Shown here piece by piece: positions 26,057-35,000 of a DNA stretch of 64,000 nt. The notes under the pieces were generated by a model. The model ran no database searches. It saw only the letters and a list, made by a program, of their open reading frames with translations, and was not told where the DNA came from. The position numbers and the translations under genes were made by a program. Source of the DNA: Acidobacteriaceae bacterium (lineage in GTDB: Bacteria > Acidobacteriota > Terriglobia > Terriglobales > Acidobacteriaceae). Location: NCBI GenBank assembly GCA_003138515.1, contig PLGG01000035.1, positions 61,766 through 125,765 of the forward strand, written 5' to 3'. Numbering within the stretch: the stretch's first letter is position 1; the number at the start of each line of letters is the position of its first letter.

Positions 26057-26983
26057 TTACGGCTGCTCTGTGCCAGCTGCGGCGGGAGCGCTTTGGGGTG
26101 ACGCTCCTGCCCGGGCCGCCAAACTGTTTTCCATCAACCGCAGATGCACGCTGCTGACCCGAATCCGTTCCGGCTTTTGCTCTTGATCGCCGGTTCCGGT
26201 CGAAGCCACCTCAGCTACATTGCCGAGGGCTACGGAGTGCATGCGGTAGACGGGAATCTGATGTTCCGATACAAGATAGCGCTTGACCGCTTCTGACAGG
26301 CGCTCGGAACTCTGTATGCCTGCGCTGCCCGCCAGCGGCGAGTGCGCTTCCATTTCCAGGATGTAGCCTTCGCGCCCGGTCAGGCTCGAGGCCAGCTGAT
26401 CCAACTGTGCTTTCGAATCGGAGCTCAGTGTCGGGCTCGACCCGTGGAACTTGACCACAATGTCCGTCGCCTGTTGATACTGATCCAGGCCGTTCACTGT
26501 GCTGTTGATCTGGTTCACGTGAGTTGACGCTGATTGGGCGGCGCTGTTGGCGTTCTCCGCCTGCGTGCTGGCCGCCATCGCCAACTGGTTCGCCGCATCG
26601 GCCGCGGTCTGCGCCTTCTGGATTCCTGCCTGCGCCCGCGCATCCACATCCCTGATGTACTGCGCGTTCTTGGCGTTCACATCATCCAGTTCGCTGAGTC
26701 GGTCGTTGATCGGATCGGTCTGTCTTTTCACCCAGTTCTTGCGGGCAAACGGATAGATCCGGCCCCAGAACCCTTCCTTCTGGGCTGCCAACGGCTGTTC
26801 AGTCATGGGCATGGGCTGAGCCTGGTTGGTTGAAGAAGTCGCCGTGCTCTGTGTTGAAACCCCGGACGATGTGCCAGTTGACACCTGGTCCTGGGCCCAA
26901 ACGGGAATCGCGATCGCAGATGCCAACACGATCACTGCCAGATGGCGGGGAAACAATCTCACTACATTCGCAGATTTCATCAT
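26057..26983 (-). CDS. Periplasmic OmpA-like protein with coiled coil
   Basis: 308 residues from the ATG at 26983 (ATG-ATG start). Signal peptide ends near PVWAQ (about 30). A Ser/Thr/Gln linker, a heptad-rich coiled coil (about 100-165: RAQAGIQKAQTAADAANQL, AAQSASTHVNQINSTVNG) and a C-terminal OmpA-like domain (about 175-285: VVKFHGSSPTLSSDSKAQLD, LEMEAHSPLAGSAGIQSSER, LSEAVKRYLVSEHQIPVYRM). Such domains bind peptidoglycan; the canonical Asp/Arg pair is partly altered, so binding is not certain. The coiled coil recalls Lpp-like spacers. Confidence 0.75.
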   Translation of the reverse strand: MMKSANVVRLFPRHLAVIVLASAIAIPVWAQDQVSTGTSSGVSTQSTATSSTNQAQPMPMTEQPLAAQKEGFWGRIYPFARKNWVKRQTDPINDRLSELDDVNAKNAQYIRDVDARAQAGIQKAQTAADAANQLAMAASTQAENANSAAQSASTHVNQINSTVNGLDQYQQATDIVVKFHGSSPTLSSDSKAQLDQLASSLTGREGYILEMEAHSPLAGSAGIQSSERLSEAVKRYLVSEHQIPVYRMHSVALGNVAEVASTGTGDQEQKPERIRVSSVHLRLMENSLAARAGASPQSAPAAAGTEQP

Positions 26984-27289
26984 GGGTTTAATCCCTCTTG
27001 TCGGTTTCGTGGCTTTTAGAGTTGCGTCCACGGTTCGAGCCTGCTGTCCGCTCGCCTTGGTAAGAGCAATACCGGTGCCAAAAGTGGAGAGGGATTAGGA
27101 AAACATCTATCTAATTGAAAATAAAGTCATTAGATCGGCCGGTCTCGGTACGGAAATGTAGCGTTTCGCGCCCTGTAAACCCCCGTTTGCGGGTAAATTT
27201 TGCACGTTTGCGTAGTTTCTACTCTGCCTCCGAAATCCTCGCCCTTCTTTGAGTCCACGTGACTTACTTCGAGTTCGAGTCCATGCGCC
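26984..27289. other. Intergenic region with duplicated gene-end sequence
   Basis: 306 bp without a supported gene. The promoter of the OmpA-like gene should lie here. TCTAAT...ATTAGA flank an A/T-rich stretch near 27110-27135. At 27240-27289 the end of the neighbouring gene (CACGTGGACGCGAAGTAG) is repeated imperfectly twice more. Confidence 0.45.
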
Positions 27290-27310
27290 CTACTTCGCGT
27301 CCACGTGAAT
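27240..27310. repeat. Imperfect triplication of a gene 3' end
   Basis: On the minus strand CACGTGGACGCGAAGTA, ATGGACTCGAACTCGAAGTA and CACGTGGACTCAAAG lie one after another; the first encodes the last residues and stop of the gene at 27290-27811, the others are non-coding. Confidence 0.5.
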
Positions 27311-27811
27311 GATCCGGATCTCAGGGAAAGCGCCATCCCAGTCCTGCGCAACCGTGTCGAACACCAATCGGAAGTCTGCGCTGTCGCCCGGCTTCAGGGG
27401 CGAGGCCGACACCGGCTCCACATCCACATACGGCTGGCGCGTGCGGATGATCTTCAGCGGCTCGGTTTCGTTCTGCGCCACTTCGTGCGCCGGATCGCGA
27501 AAAAGCACCTGCACGATGATTCCAGTCACCGTCCGGCTTCCTGTATTGCTGATCGACCCATCGACGTAAGTCACTTTGCCGCCGGCAAGGTTCGCTGACT
27601 CGCTCATCTGTAGGTTGCTGATCGGCAGATTCCCCGCGTACGAGTCCAGGGCCGCGGAGATCGGCGTCGCTGCGGGCGCGCTCTTCCCGTGCCCAAAGAT
27701 CAGCACCAGTCCCACCGCCACCGCCAGCACAATCGTCGCAGCGATCGCTACTGGCAGCCAATTGCGCTCCTTGGCCTCGGCAGGACGAATGAGTTGTGAA
27801 CCTGTGCTCAC
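27290..27811 (-). CDS. Membrane-anchored FxLYD/DUF2393-like protein
   Basis: 173 residues from a GTG at 27811. One transmembrane helix (about 20-38: VAIAATIVLAVAVGLVLIFG), then an extracytoplasmic immunoglobulin-like beta domain: NLQMSESANLAGGKVTYVDG, SISNTGSRTVTGIIVQVLF and LKPGDSADFRLVFDTVAQDW. This pattern (new strand, 'NTG' turn, LKPG motif) is that of FxLYD/DUF2393 proteins, common and uncharacterised in this phylum. No partner genes. Confidence 0.7.
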   Translation of the reverse strand: MSTGSQLIRPAEAKERNWLPVAIAATIVLAVAVGLVLIFGHGKSAPAATPISAALDSYAGNLPISNLQMSESANLAGGKVTYVDGSISNTGSRTVTGIIVQVLFRDPAHEVAQNETEPLKIIRTRQPYVDVEPVSASPLKPGDSADFRLVFDTVAQDWDGAFPEIRIIHVDAK

Positions 27812-27860
27812 GAGCGCGATTGTACACCCCTCTTTGCTGGCTTTGCGGCTCTCTACAACG

Positions 27861-27921
27861 AGTCAGTATGAAGGGTACGGGCTTCAGCCCTTGAGGGAAG
27901 CCTTCTTCAAACTGACCCACT
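27861..27921. repeat. Two-level hairpin repeat (REP-like)
   Basis: Inner stem GGGCT-TC-AGCCC flanked by outer arms TCAGTATGAAG / CTTCAAACTGA (10 of 11 pairs). The core GGGCTTCAGCCCTTGAGG recurs at 18811 and, as GGGCTTTAGCCCCTGAGG, inside imuB. Lies in the 391-bp gene-free gap 27812-28202, in which I see no other feature. Confidence 0.65.
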
Positions 27922-28202
27922 ACCCTGCACATCCGCCACTTGCAGCGCTCGCGCCCCAAGCTGTCGCGCCGCCTGTCCCTTCCGCGCGCAAACTTTTCAT
28001 CCAATCTACATTCTTCGTTGAAACCTGCGCATTTCTCTCGCATCTAAGCTGGCAAGAGAGAAGTCACCGCCAGCTAACCGGAGCCGGCGGAAGACTGGAA
28101 TCTCCGCAACCACGAAACGCAGCCTCGACCCAACAGAAGGGAACCGGCAACGTGATCGCAACGTAACCCTTATCGAAATGCATTTGAAAGGCAGGCCAGC
28201 CA

Positions 28203-28352
28203 ATGCATCCCTCCCCATGCCACGCTTTTACCTCGCCACCCACACCCGCAAGCGCTTCTGCGCAGCCCAACCTCCTCGCCGAACGGGTCTACCAGGGCCT
28301 AACCATCGCCGCCATGCTCGTGATTCTCTTGAGCCTCTTGTCGTTTTGGTAG
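28203..28352 (+). CDS. Small single-span membrane protein (49 aa)
   Basis: ATG at 28203 with AGGCAGG 5-11 nt upstream, stop TAG at 28350. A Pro/Ser/Ala-rich N-terminal half (HPSPCHAFTSPPTPASASAQ), then LLAERVYQG and one hydrophobic helix TIAAMLVILLSLLSFW up to the C-terminus. The layout, tail-anchored with a positive turn before the helix, is plausible for a real small membrane protein, yet no homologue is recalled. Below the usual ORF-size cut-off, so easily missed. Confidence 0.45.
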   Translation: MHPSPCHAFTSPPTPASASAQPNLLAERVYQGLTIAAMLVILLSLLSFW

Positions 28353-28416
28353 TTTTCCTCGCACCGCGATTCCAGGCGCGTTCAGTTAGAGATGGGCTTT
28401 CGGATCGAAGCGAGAA

Positions 28417-28462
28417 GTTGAAACCTGAACCTTGAAACCTGAACCCTGAATCCTGAAACCTG
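28417..28462. repeat. Heptamer tandem repeat (TGAAACC)
   Basis: Six to seven degenerate units: TTGAAACC-TGAACC-TTGAAACC-TGAACCC-TGAATCC-TGAAACC. Directly before the stop codon of the DnaC-like gene on the minus strand. Confidence 0.8.
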
Positions 28463-28468
28463 CCTTCC

Positions 28469-29236
28469 TCACCCGAACCGCGCCCGCTTTACCGATTGCC
28501 GGAAGTCGTCGCCCTGCATCTCCACGCGGACACACATCTCTGCCAGCCGCGATCTCATCCGGTCGCCGATGCGGTCGCCCAGCGTATCTTCAAGGACGGC
28601 GGCTTTGGCCCCGGTCCTGTCAAACTTTGCGCCTGCTCCTGCCGGCAGGTCCGGATAATTCGTTGTAATGATCGTGGTCTGGCGGTCGTTGTAGCGCGTG
28701 TTCAGAATCAGCGCCACGGTGTCCCACACCCACTCGTTGGGCTTTTGCGCGCCCAGGTCGTCCAGCACCAGCACTTCGGCGGCGAATACCGGCTTCAGCA
28801 GCTCAAGCTCCGTCGTCCGCACCTCGGAGTTATAGCTGTTCTGGATGCTCTTCAGCAGCTCCCGATAGTCGCAGAACAGCCCTTTCACTCCGCGTTCCTG
28901 GATCAGGCGCCGGAGAATGCCGGCCGCCAGGTGAGTCTTACCCAAACCAGCTGAGCCGACAAAGAGCAGCCCGCGTCCCGCTGTATCGACAGGATAGGTC
29001 TCCGCGAATTTCCGCGCCTTCTGGAGCGCCCTGCTCAGCGAGGGGTCGGCGCCGGGATATGCGGGATCGAAGGCGTCCAGCGTGCAATCCTTGTACCGCG
29101 CCGGAATCTGCGCCGCCTGGATCCTCCGCTGTTCCCGCTCCGCATCCTGGCACTCGCATGCCCGGCTCACCCAGTGTCCGGCCGCATCCATCACCCGAAC
29201 CAAACCCACCCCATCGCAAATCGCGCATTCCGTCAT
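28469..29236 (-). CDS. DnaC/IstB-like AAA+ ATPase with N-terminal zinc ribbon
   Basis: 255 residues from the ATG at 29236. N-terminal C-x2-C ... C-x-C (ECAICDGVG, RACECQDAE) zinc ribbon, then AAA+: Walker A LFVGSAGLGKTHLAAGIL, Walker B VLVLDDLGAQKPNEW, sensor I TIITTNYPDL and Arg-finger/box VII region LGDRIGDRMRSRLAEMC. This is the DnaC/DnaI helicase-loader family; IstB of IS21 shares the fold, but no istA is beside it. It could load the replicative helicase at stalled forks or at the origin. Confidence 0.85.
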   Translation of the reverse strand: MTECAICDGVGLVRVMDAAGHWVSRACECQDAEREQRRIQAAQIPARYKDCTLDAFDPAYPGADPSLSRALQKARKFAETYPVDTAGRGLLFVGSAGLGKTHLAAGILRRLIQERGVKGLFCDYRELLKSIQNSYNSEVRTTELELLKPVFAAEVLVLDDLGAQKPNEWVWDTVALILNTRYNDRQTTIITTNYPDLPAGAGAKFDRTGAKAAVLEDTLGDRIGDRMRSRLAEMCVRVEMQGDDFRQSVKRARFG

Positions 29237-29400
29237 ATCGTTTTTCCAGCCTAGCGCACTCGGCTCCACGCGCACCCGGTGCACACCTTGTGCCCGAATG
29301 TGGAAAATGCGCTCGCGCGCGTTTCGTTGGGTTTGTTGTGGAAAGGAGAACTCACCAAACATGGTCAGCGTACCGAGATGGGCTCAAATGTTTTTGGAGC

Positions 29401-30654
29401 CTAGTCGCAAACCAGCGCAACTTCGGGAAACTCCTGCGCTACATCTACTTCGACAGAACCGTCGCCCTGCGTTGCGAAAAATTTCTCCACCTCGCTCAGC
29501 ACATCCGGCCCCGTGCGCGCTTGGTAAATCGCCGCGCGCAGCTTCGCCCCGCCCGGCACGCCGTGCGTGAACCACGTGGCGAACTGCTTCATCTTTCCCA
29601 CCGGATCGCCCATTCTCGCATCGCGCGGCAGATCCTTGGTCGCCGCTGCTTCCAATAGCAGCATCTCAAAATACGCGCGAATCATTCTGTAGCGATCCTG
29701 ATTCGTTGGCCGCTCGTAGCTGCCCGTCGCCGTGTACTGCGCAATCTGCCTGAAGATCCACGGATTCGCCGGCGCCGCCCGCCCGATCATCACCGCGTCG
29801 CACCCGGTCTCGGCAGCCATCGCCGCCGCGTCTTCGGGCGTACGAATATCGCCGTTGCCCATCACCGGAATCCGCACTGCCTGCTTCACTTGCGCAATCC
29901 AATGCCACTGCGCCTGTCCGCTGTATCCCTGTTCGCGCGTCCGCGCATGCAGCGCCAGCCCGTTCAGCCCCTCGGCCTCGGCCATCCGCGCCAGCTCCAC
30001 GCACACAATCTGCTCGTCGTTCCAGCCCATGCGGAACTTCACGGTGAAGGGAATCGTTACCGACTTGCGAATCGCCTTGAAGATCTCGCCGATCTTCGGC
30101 AGATCGCGAAGCAATCCCGACCCTCCGTTGCACCCCACCACGCGCTTCGCCGGGCAGCCCAGATTCAAATCCACCGTGTCGAACCCCGTTTCCTCCACAA
30201 TGCGCGCTGCTTCCGCCAGTGTCTCGGGATTCGATCCGAACAGTTGCGCTCCGATGGGATGCTCATCGTCGTAGAAAGTCAGGTACCGCCGCCGCTTCGT
30301 CTCGCGCATTCGCGCCAGACCATCCGCCGACGTGAACTCGGTCATGATGAGCCCGCACCCCGACTCCACATTCGAGATCGCCGCATCAACGCTTTCGAGC
30401 TCTGTTCTCTGATTTCTGAGCTCTGTCGTTTGTTCTCTGATCTCTGTTTTCTGATCTCTGGAAAAAAGACTCGCATGCCGGATGAACCGCCGGAACACCG
30501 TGTCCGTAACGCCCGCCATCGGCGCCAGAACTGTCGCCGGCCGCACCACCACCGCGCCCAGTCGCACCTCCGCCGGAACCCGCGCCTCCGCGGGCATCGC
30601 GTGCTCCACCGGATTGTCCCAGTCCTTCTTTACCGTGAATCCGCGTCTCGCCAT
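29401..30654 (-). CDS. dusB: tRNA-dihydrouridine synthase B-like, with N-terminal extension and repeat insertion
   Basis: 417 residues versus about 320-340 in typical DusB. It reduces uridine in tRNA with FMN and NADPH. Core motifs: TVLAPMAGVTDTVFRRFIR, GLIMTEFTSADGLAR, catalytic Cys in LNLGCPAKRVVGCNGGSGLL, KFRMGWND, HARTREQGYSG and VMGNGDIRTPEDA. Two oddities: residues 1-28 (MARRGFTVKKDWDNPVEHA...) precede the normal start and resemble a separate 27-aa ORF at 31046-31129; residues about 60-98 (SRDQKTEIREQTTELRNQ and following) split FRRFIR from GCGLIMTEF and are encoded by TCTCTGAT-like repeats. Confidence 0.93.
   Translation of the reverse strand: MARRGFTVKKDWDNPVEHAMPAEARVPAEVRLGAVVVRPATVLAPMAGVTDTVFRRFIRHASLFSRDQKTEIREQTTELRNQRTELESVDAAISNVESGCGLIMTEFTSADGLARMRETKRRRYLTFYDDEHPIGAQLFGSNPETLAEAARIVEETGFDTVDLNLGCPAKRVVGCNGGSGLLRDLPKIGEIFKAIRKSVTIPFTVKFRMGWNDEQIVCVELARMAEAEGLNGLALHARTREQGYSGQAQWHWIAQVKQAVRIPVMGNGDIRTPEDAAAMAAETGCDAVMIGRAAPANPWIFRQIAQYTATGSYERPTNQDRYRMIRAYFEMLLLEAAATKDLPRDARMGDPVGKMKQFATWFTHGVPGGAKLRAAIYQARTGPDVLSEVEKFFATQGDGSVEVDVAQEFPEVALVCD
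30361..30477. repeat. Degenerate TCTCTGAT-type tandem repeat inside dusB
   Basis: Repeated TTCTCTGA, TTTCTGAG, TTCTCTGATC, TCTGTTTTCTGATCTCTGG units lie at about 30395-30470 within an in-frame insertion of about 39 codons. Confidence 0.75.
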
Positions 30655-30680
30655 GGTAATCGCCGCCGAGTTTCCAGCTG

Positions 30681-31049
30681 CTAGCTTTTCTTGCTCTCTG
30701 AAACTTCTTTCGCGCGAAACTTCGCGATGCGCTCGATCAACTTCGCCGGCACAGGCTCAGCAAGCGAAAACCGCACCGTGCTCTTGACCACTTCGTACGG
30801 CTTCAAATCGTTTTTGAGCGTTGCGAGCAGGCGTTTGGTTGCAGGATACAGCGAGTAATGCTGTTTCCAGCCCGCGAAGTAGAGCAGTCGCTCGCCGTGC
30901 ATCTTATACGTGGGCATCTTGTATGTGATGCTCTCCTCGGCCTCGGGCACTGCCTTACGAATCGTCTTGCGCACAAGTTCGAGCGCTCGCTTCGCCGTCT
31001 CGGGCTGCGTGGCAATGTATTCGTCAACAGACTCAATCTCGCGTTTCAT
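30681..31049 (-). CDS. DUF1801 (YdhG-like) protein
   Basis: 122 residues. The DUF1801 domain spans the whole protein: SVDEYIATQPETAKRALELV, EESITYKMPTYKMHGERLLY, HYSLYPATKRLLATLK, STVRFSLAEPVPAKLIERIA. Members include frataxin-like iron-binding YdhG of Bacillus, but most are uncharacterised. Its ATG overlaps the TGA of a 27-codon ORF by 4 bp, so the two are translationally coupled; dusB follows 26 bp downstream. Confidence 0.88.
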   Translation of the reverse strand: MKREIESVDEYIATQPETAKRALELVRKTIRKAVPEAEESITYKMPTYKMHGERLLYFAGWKQHYSLYPATKRLLATLKNDLKPYEVVKSTVRFSLAEPVPAKLIERIAKFRAKEVSESKKS

Positions 31050-31129
31050 TTGTTCAGACCCTCAGCAGCCGCTGCATTCACCACCGGATTGTCCCAGTTT
31101 TTCTTCTCCGTGAATCCGCGGCGTGGCAT
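31046..31129 (-). CDS. 27-aa ORF resembling the DusB N-terminus
   Basis: ATG at 31129 to TGA at 31046. The peptide starts MPRRGFTEKKNWDNPVVNAA and shares MxRRGFTxKKxWDNPV with residues 1-16 of the DusB encoded two genes downstream. Its stop overlaps the DUF1801 start (ATGA). Too short for normal gene finding. It may be a leader peptide, a copied module that was fused to dusB, or a remnant. The amino-acid match and synonymous-looking base changes support past or present coding. Confidence 0.55.
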   Translation of the reverse strand: MPRRGFTEKKNWDNPVVNAAAAEGLNK

Positions 31130-31145
31130 GATTCGAAATCAATCC

Positions 31146-31496
31146 TTAGACGCTAAGCAAGTTCTGGTCAAACCAAACATCTACGTGGTTCTCGGACACC
31201 AGAAACCGATATCCAGGCGGCAACGCCAGAAAAGGTGCGATTTGAGGAAGGTCGTCGTAGAGGTGCTTGGTATGAACCGGTGCGAAGAAATCAGCGGAGG
31301 TCGAGAATTCCTCACCGCACCAGATGTACCATCCGCTAGTGCTATTCTGCGCTGGATGGCGAAGGCCATTCACCGGGCTCAGACCAAGGGTCGACTGCGC
31401 AAAACCGGAGATGGTGGTGTCGGTGACAGGCACAAACTCGACTTCATGCTTTTGGCACGTTGTTTTCTGAGCTTCCTGAATTTGTTCCGGTGACAT
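31146..31496 (-). CDS. Imm33-like conserved hypothetical protein
   Basis: 116 residues from the ATG at 31496; upstream open frame has no similarity. Signatures: GLSPVNGLRHPAQ, SGWYIWCGEEFSTSADFFAP, VHTKHLYDDLPQIAPFLALP, PGYRFLVSENHVDVWFDQNL. I associate the W-Y-I-W-x-G-E and GYRFL...DVWFD motifs with the Imm33-like group of polymorphic-toxin immunity proteins; no toxin gene is adjacent. Family name held with moderate confidence, function unproven. Confidence 0.55.
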   Translation of the reverse strand: MSPEQIQEAQKTTCQKHEVEFVPVTDTTISGFAQSTLGLSPVNGLRHPAQNSTSGWYIWCGEEFSTSADFFAPVHTKHLYDDLPQIAPFLALPPGYRFLVSENHVDVWFDQNLLSV

Positions 31497-31561
31497 CTTC
31501 CTCCAAACAAACGTGAGCCCCCGCCGTGGCGGAGGCCCATTGGTCCAACTCCTGCCTCGGC

Positions 31562-31792
31562 TTACTTCGCCGCCGCAATCGCCTTGTCGCTCTTTGCGTA
31601 CTTCCGCCGGAACCGCTCTACGCGTCCCGCCGTGTCGACCAACCTTTGCTTGCCCGTAAAGAACGGGTGGCAAACCGAGCAAATTTCCACGTGAATGTCG
31701 CCCTTGTGGGTCGACCTCGTTTCAAAACTGCTTCCGCAGGCGCACATTACCCGCACTGCGGCGTAATTGGGATGAATCTTTTCCTTGGGCAT
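31562..31792 (-). CDS. rpmE: 50S ribosomal protein L31
   Basis: 76 residues. [40 protein letters not shown] and [13 protein letters not shown] are diagnostic. The zinc-binding cysteines C-x-C and C-x2-C are all present, so this is the zinc (C+) form that is usually replaced by a C- paralogue under zinc starvation. ATG at 31792. It is separated from neighbours and likely has its own promoter in the 31793-31860 stretch. Confidence 0.97.
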   Translation of the reverse strand: MPKEKIHPNYAAVRVMCACGSSFETRSTHKGDIHVEICSVCHPFFTGKQRLVDTAGRVERFRRKYAKSDKAIAAAK

Positions 31793-31967
31793 CGACAGAC
31801 AGACCTTTCCTGCAATTCTTCTCTGCTTATTGTAGGGGGATTTGCCCGCTTGCGCAATTCCGGGGCAGGGAACCGCAAAAGACAGTTTCTAGGCATTAGT
31901 TTCTGGCTTTTAGCTTCCCCTGCAACGACCTGTGGCCTCCCTTCATCCACTAAGGTCCACCCAGCAC

Positions 31968-31998
31968 GAGCAGGTTAGAAGCTAGGAGCTAGAAGCTG
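31968..31998. repeat. Tandem repeat (TAGAAGC/TAGGAGC)
   Basis: TTAGAAGC-TAGGAGC-TAGAAGC: three 7-8 bp units directly at the 3' end of dnaE2. Confidence 0.65.
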
Positions 31999-32000
31999 CA

Positions 32001-35000
32001 TCACCGAAAATCCCTCGACCGCACCTCCACTCGCGTGACCTCCAGCGGCACTATCCGCTGTGCCTTCACGTGAATCACGCCCTCCTGATTCTGCACCGGC
32101 CCCTCGATGCGCAGGAACCGGTTCCGCGTCACCACCAGCCGGTCGCGCTCAAACACATCCGGCGTCAGAATCACGTTGGCAATCCCCGTCTCGTCCTCGA
32201 GCGACAAAAACACAAATCCCTTCGCCGTGCCCGGCCGCTGCCGCGCAATCACGCATCCGGCAATCGTCACGCGCCTGCCGCTCTTTAACACCTCCAACTC
32301 CCTCGCCGAAAAAACTCCCTCCGCCCGCAACTCCGCTCGGGTGTACGCCATCGGATGCGGCCCTGTCGTCAGCCCCGTCCCCGCATAATCCGCCGCCAGC
32401 CGCTCCTCCGTCGTCATCTGCCTCAGCGGCATCGCGGCCACACGATCTACAGCAGTCGCCCCGCCGCCGGAATTCTTCTCGCTCGGCTCTGCTGTCGCGC
32501 CCCGCTGTTCTGCGGGTGCCCCATCCTTCGCGCAGCGAAGGGTGGGAACCGCTGACTTGCTGACTCGCTGACTCGCTGACTGGCCAACTTGCGGTTCTCC
32601 GCGCCCAACCTCCGCCCCACGCAGCAACGGTCCCACCGGCCTTCCCGCCCACTCCACTTGCCACAGCGCATCGCGCCGGTGTTCCACCTCGCCCAGCGAA
32701 TTCAGCGCGCCGATCTGCGCCAGCGCCACCAATTCTTTTCGGTTCAGCTCCGGCACGCGCCGCGCCAAATCGTCCACGCTCTTGAAATCCGCCGTGCCGC
32801 GTGCCGCAATCACCGCTTCCGCCGAGCTCTGCCGCAATCCCTTCGCGTAATTCATCCCCATCCGCAGCGAAACGGACCGATCCGTCTCCGCCTCCAGCGT
32901 GCACAACCACTCCGATCGTTGCACGTCGATCGGCCGCACCCGCAGCCCATGCCGCTGCGCATCCTTCACCAGCACCGCCGGCGAATAAAATCCCATCGGC
33001 TGGTTGTTCAGCAGTCCGCACGTGAACGCCGCCAGATAATGCACCTTCAGATACGCCGACGCATACGCGATTAGCGCAAAGCTCGCCGCATGGCTTTCGG
33101 GAAATCCGTACATGGCAAACGACGAAATCCCCTGCACAATGTTGTCCTGCGCCGCCGCATCCACGCCGTTGCGCGTCATCCCCGCGCGCAGCCGTCCCTC
33201 CAGGTCCTTCATCCGCTGCATTGACCGCCGCATGCCCACTGCTCGTCGCAGCTCTTCGGCCTCCGCGCCCGTGAAGCTCGCCACCGTCATCGCCATGCGC
33301 AGCAGTTGCTCCTGAAACAACGGCACGCCCAGCGTCCGCTTCAGCACCGGCTCCAGCAGCGGATGCGGATACGTCACTTCCTCCTTGCCCTGCCGCCGCC
33401 GCATATATGGATGCATCATCTTGCCCACAATCGGCCCCGGCCGGATGATCGCCACCTGAACCACCAGGTCGTAAAAACGCACCGGCGCGTTGTGTGGAAT
33501 CGATGCCATCTGCGCACGGCTCTCCACCTGAAACATGCCCACCGTGTCCGCCTTGCACAACGTCTCGTACACCAGCGGATCTTCGGGTAGCAGCGCCAAA
33601 TCCACCTGCTTGCCGTAGTGCCGCGGAATCAGCTCGATTGACTCCTTCAGCGCCGCCATCATTCCCAGACCCAGCAGATCCACCTTGATTAGTCCAAGGT
33701 CCGCGCAATCTTCCTTGTCCCACTGCACCACGGTCCGCCCCGGCATCGACGCGCGCTCAATCGGTACCACACGATTCAAAAGCCCCGCGCAAATCACCAT
33801 GCCGCCCGAGTGCTGCCCCAGATGCCGCGGCAGATTCTTCATGCGCAGGCACAAATCCAGATACCGCGCAATCCGCGGATGCCGCACGTCGAAGCCCGCC
33901 TGCCAAAAATGTTTCTCCATCGTGTCGTTCGGGCCGCGCCACTCCCAGTGGCCCATCAACCCGGACAGCCGCGCCGACTGCTCCTCCTCGAATCCCAGCG
34001 CCTTGCCCACCTCGCGCGCCGCCGACCGCCCGCGATACGTGATCACGTTCGCCGTCATCGCCGCGCCCAGCCCGCCGTAGCGTTCGTACACATACTGGAT
34101 CACCTGCTCGCGCTCGTCGCCCGATGCCAGATCGAGATCGATGTCCGGCCACTCGCCGCGGTTCTCGCTCAGGAACCGCTCGAACAGCAGCTCCATCCCC
34201 ACCGGGTCTACGGCAGTCAGCTCCAGCGCATAACACACCGCCGAATTCGCCGCCGACCCGCGCCCCTGTACTAGAAATCCCCGCCACTGGCAGTAGCGAA
34301 TGATGTCCCACACGATCAGAAAGTATCCGGCAAATCCCAATTTTGAAATCAGCGTCAGTTCGTGCTTCACCTGCGCCCGCGCCTTCGCGAGCAAATGCCG
34401 CTTCGCCGGCGATCCGTACCGCTTACGCACGCCCTCCTCCACGCGCTTGGCCAGGAAGCTGTCCATCGTCTCGCCTTCCGGCATCGGATAATGCGGAAAT
34501 TCGTAGCCCAAATTTGCCAGCGTGAACTCCAGCCGATCACTCACAATGCGGGTGTTGGCAACCGCCTCGGGAATATCACTGAACAGCGCCGCCATCTCGC
34601 GCGCCGTGCGCAAATGTCGCGCATCGTTGCGCGCGAGCAGCCGTCCCGCCCGGTCCAACGTCGTGTGATGCCGGATCGCTGTGAACACGTCGAGCATCTC
34701 GCGGTCCTTCTCTTCCGCATAGCGCACGCCGTTGGTCGCAATCACCGGCAGGCCGAGGCTCTCCGCAGTTCTGAGAAGAGCCTGGTTGCGGCACTCCTCT
34801 TCGCGCTCCTGGTGCCGCTGTAGTTCTAAATACAAATTGCCGCGCCCATAAATCGCCGCCAGCCGCTCGGCCGTCTTCCGCGCCTCGCATTCTCCGCCGC
34901 GCGCGAGCGCCGCGGCCAGCGGTCCCTCCTCGCCGCCCGTCAGGCAAATCAGTCCATCGGAAAATTCTTCCAGGTCCTCAACCGTCGCCGCGCCTTCGGC

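Noticed and set aside
27105..27140. TCTAAT...ATTAGA as a promoter or operator
   Set aside because: Short arms with a 13-bp A/T-rich spacer are likely by chance; no matching regulator nearby.
28469..29236. IS21 istB
   Set aside because: No istA neighbour and no terminal repeats; the N-terminal zinc ribbon fits chromosomal DnaC-like proteins better.
32149..33723. Gly/Ala-rich 524-codon frame within dnaE2 on the same strand
   Set aside because: Frame-shifted reading of dnaE2; low complexity and no similarity.
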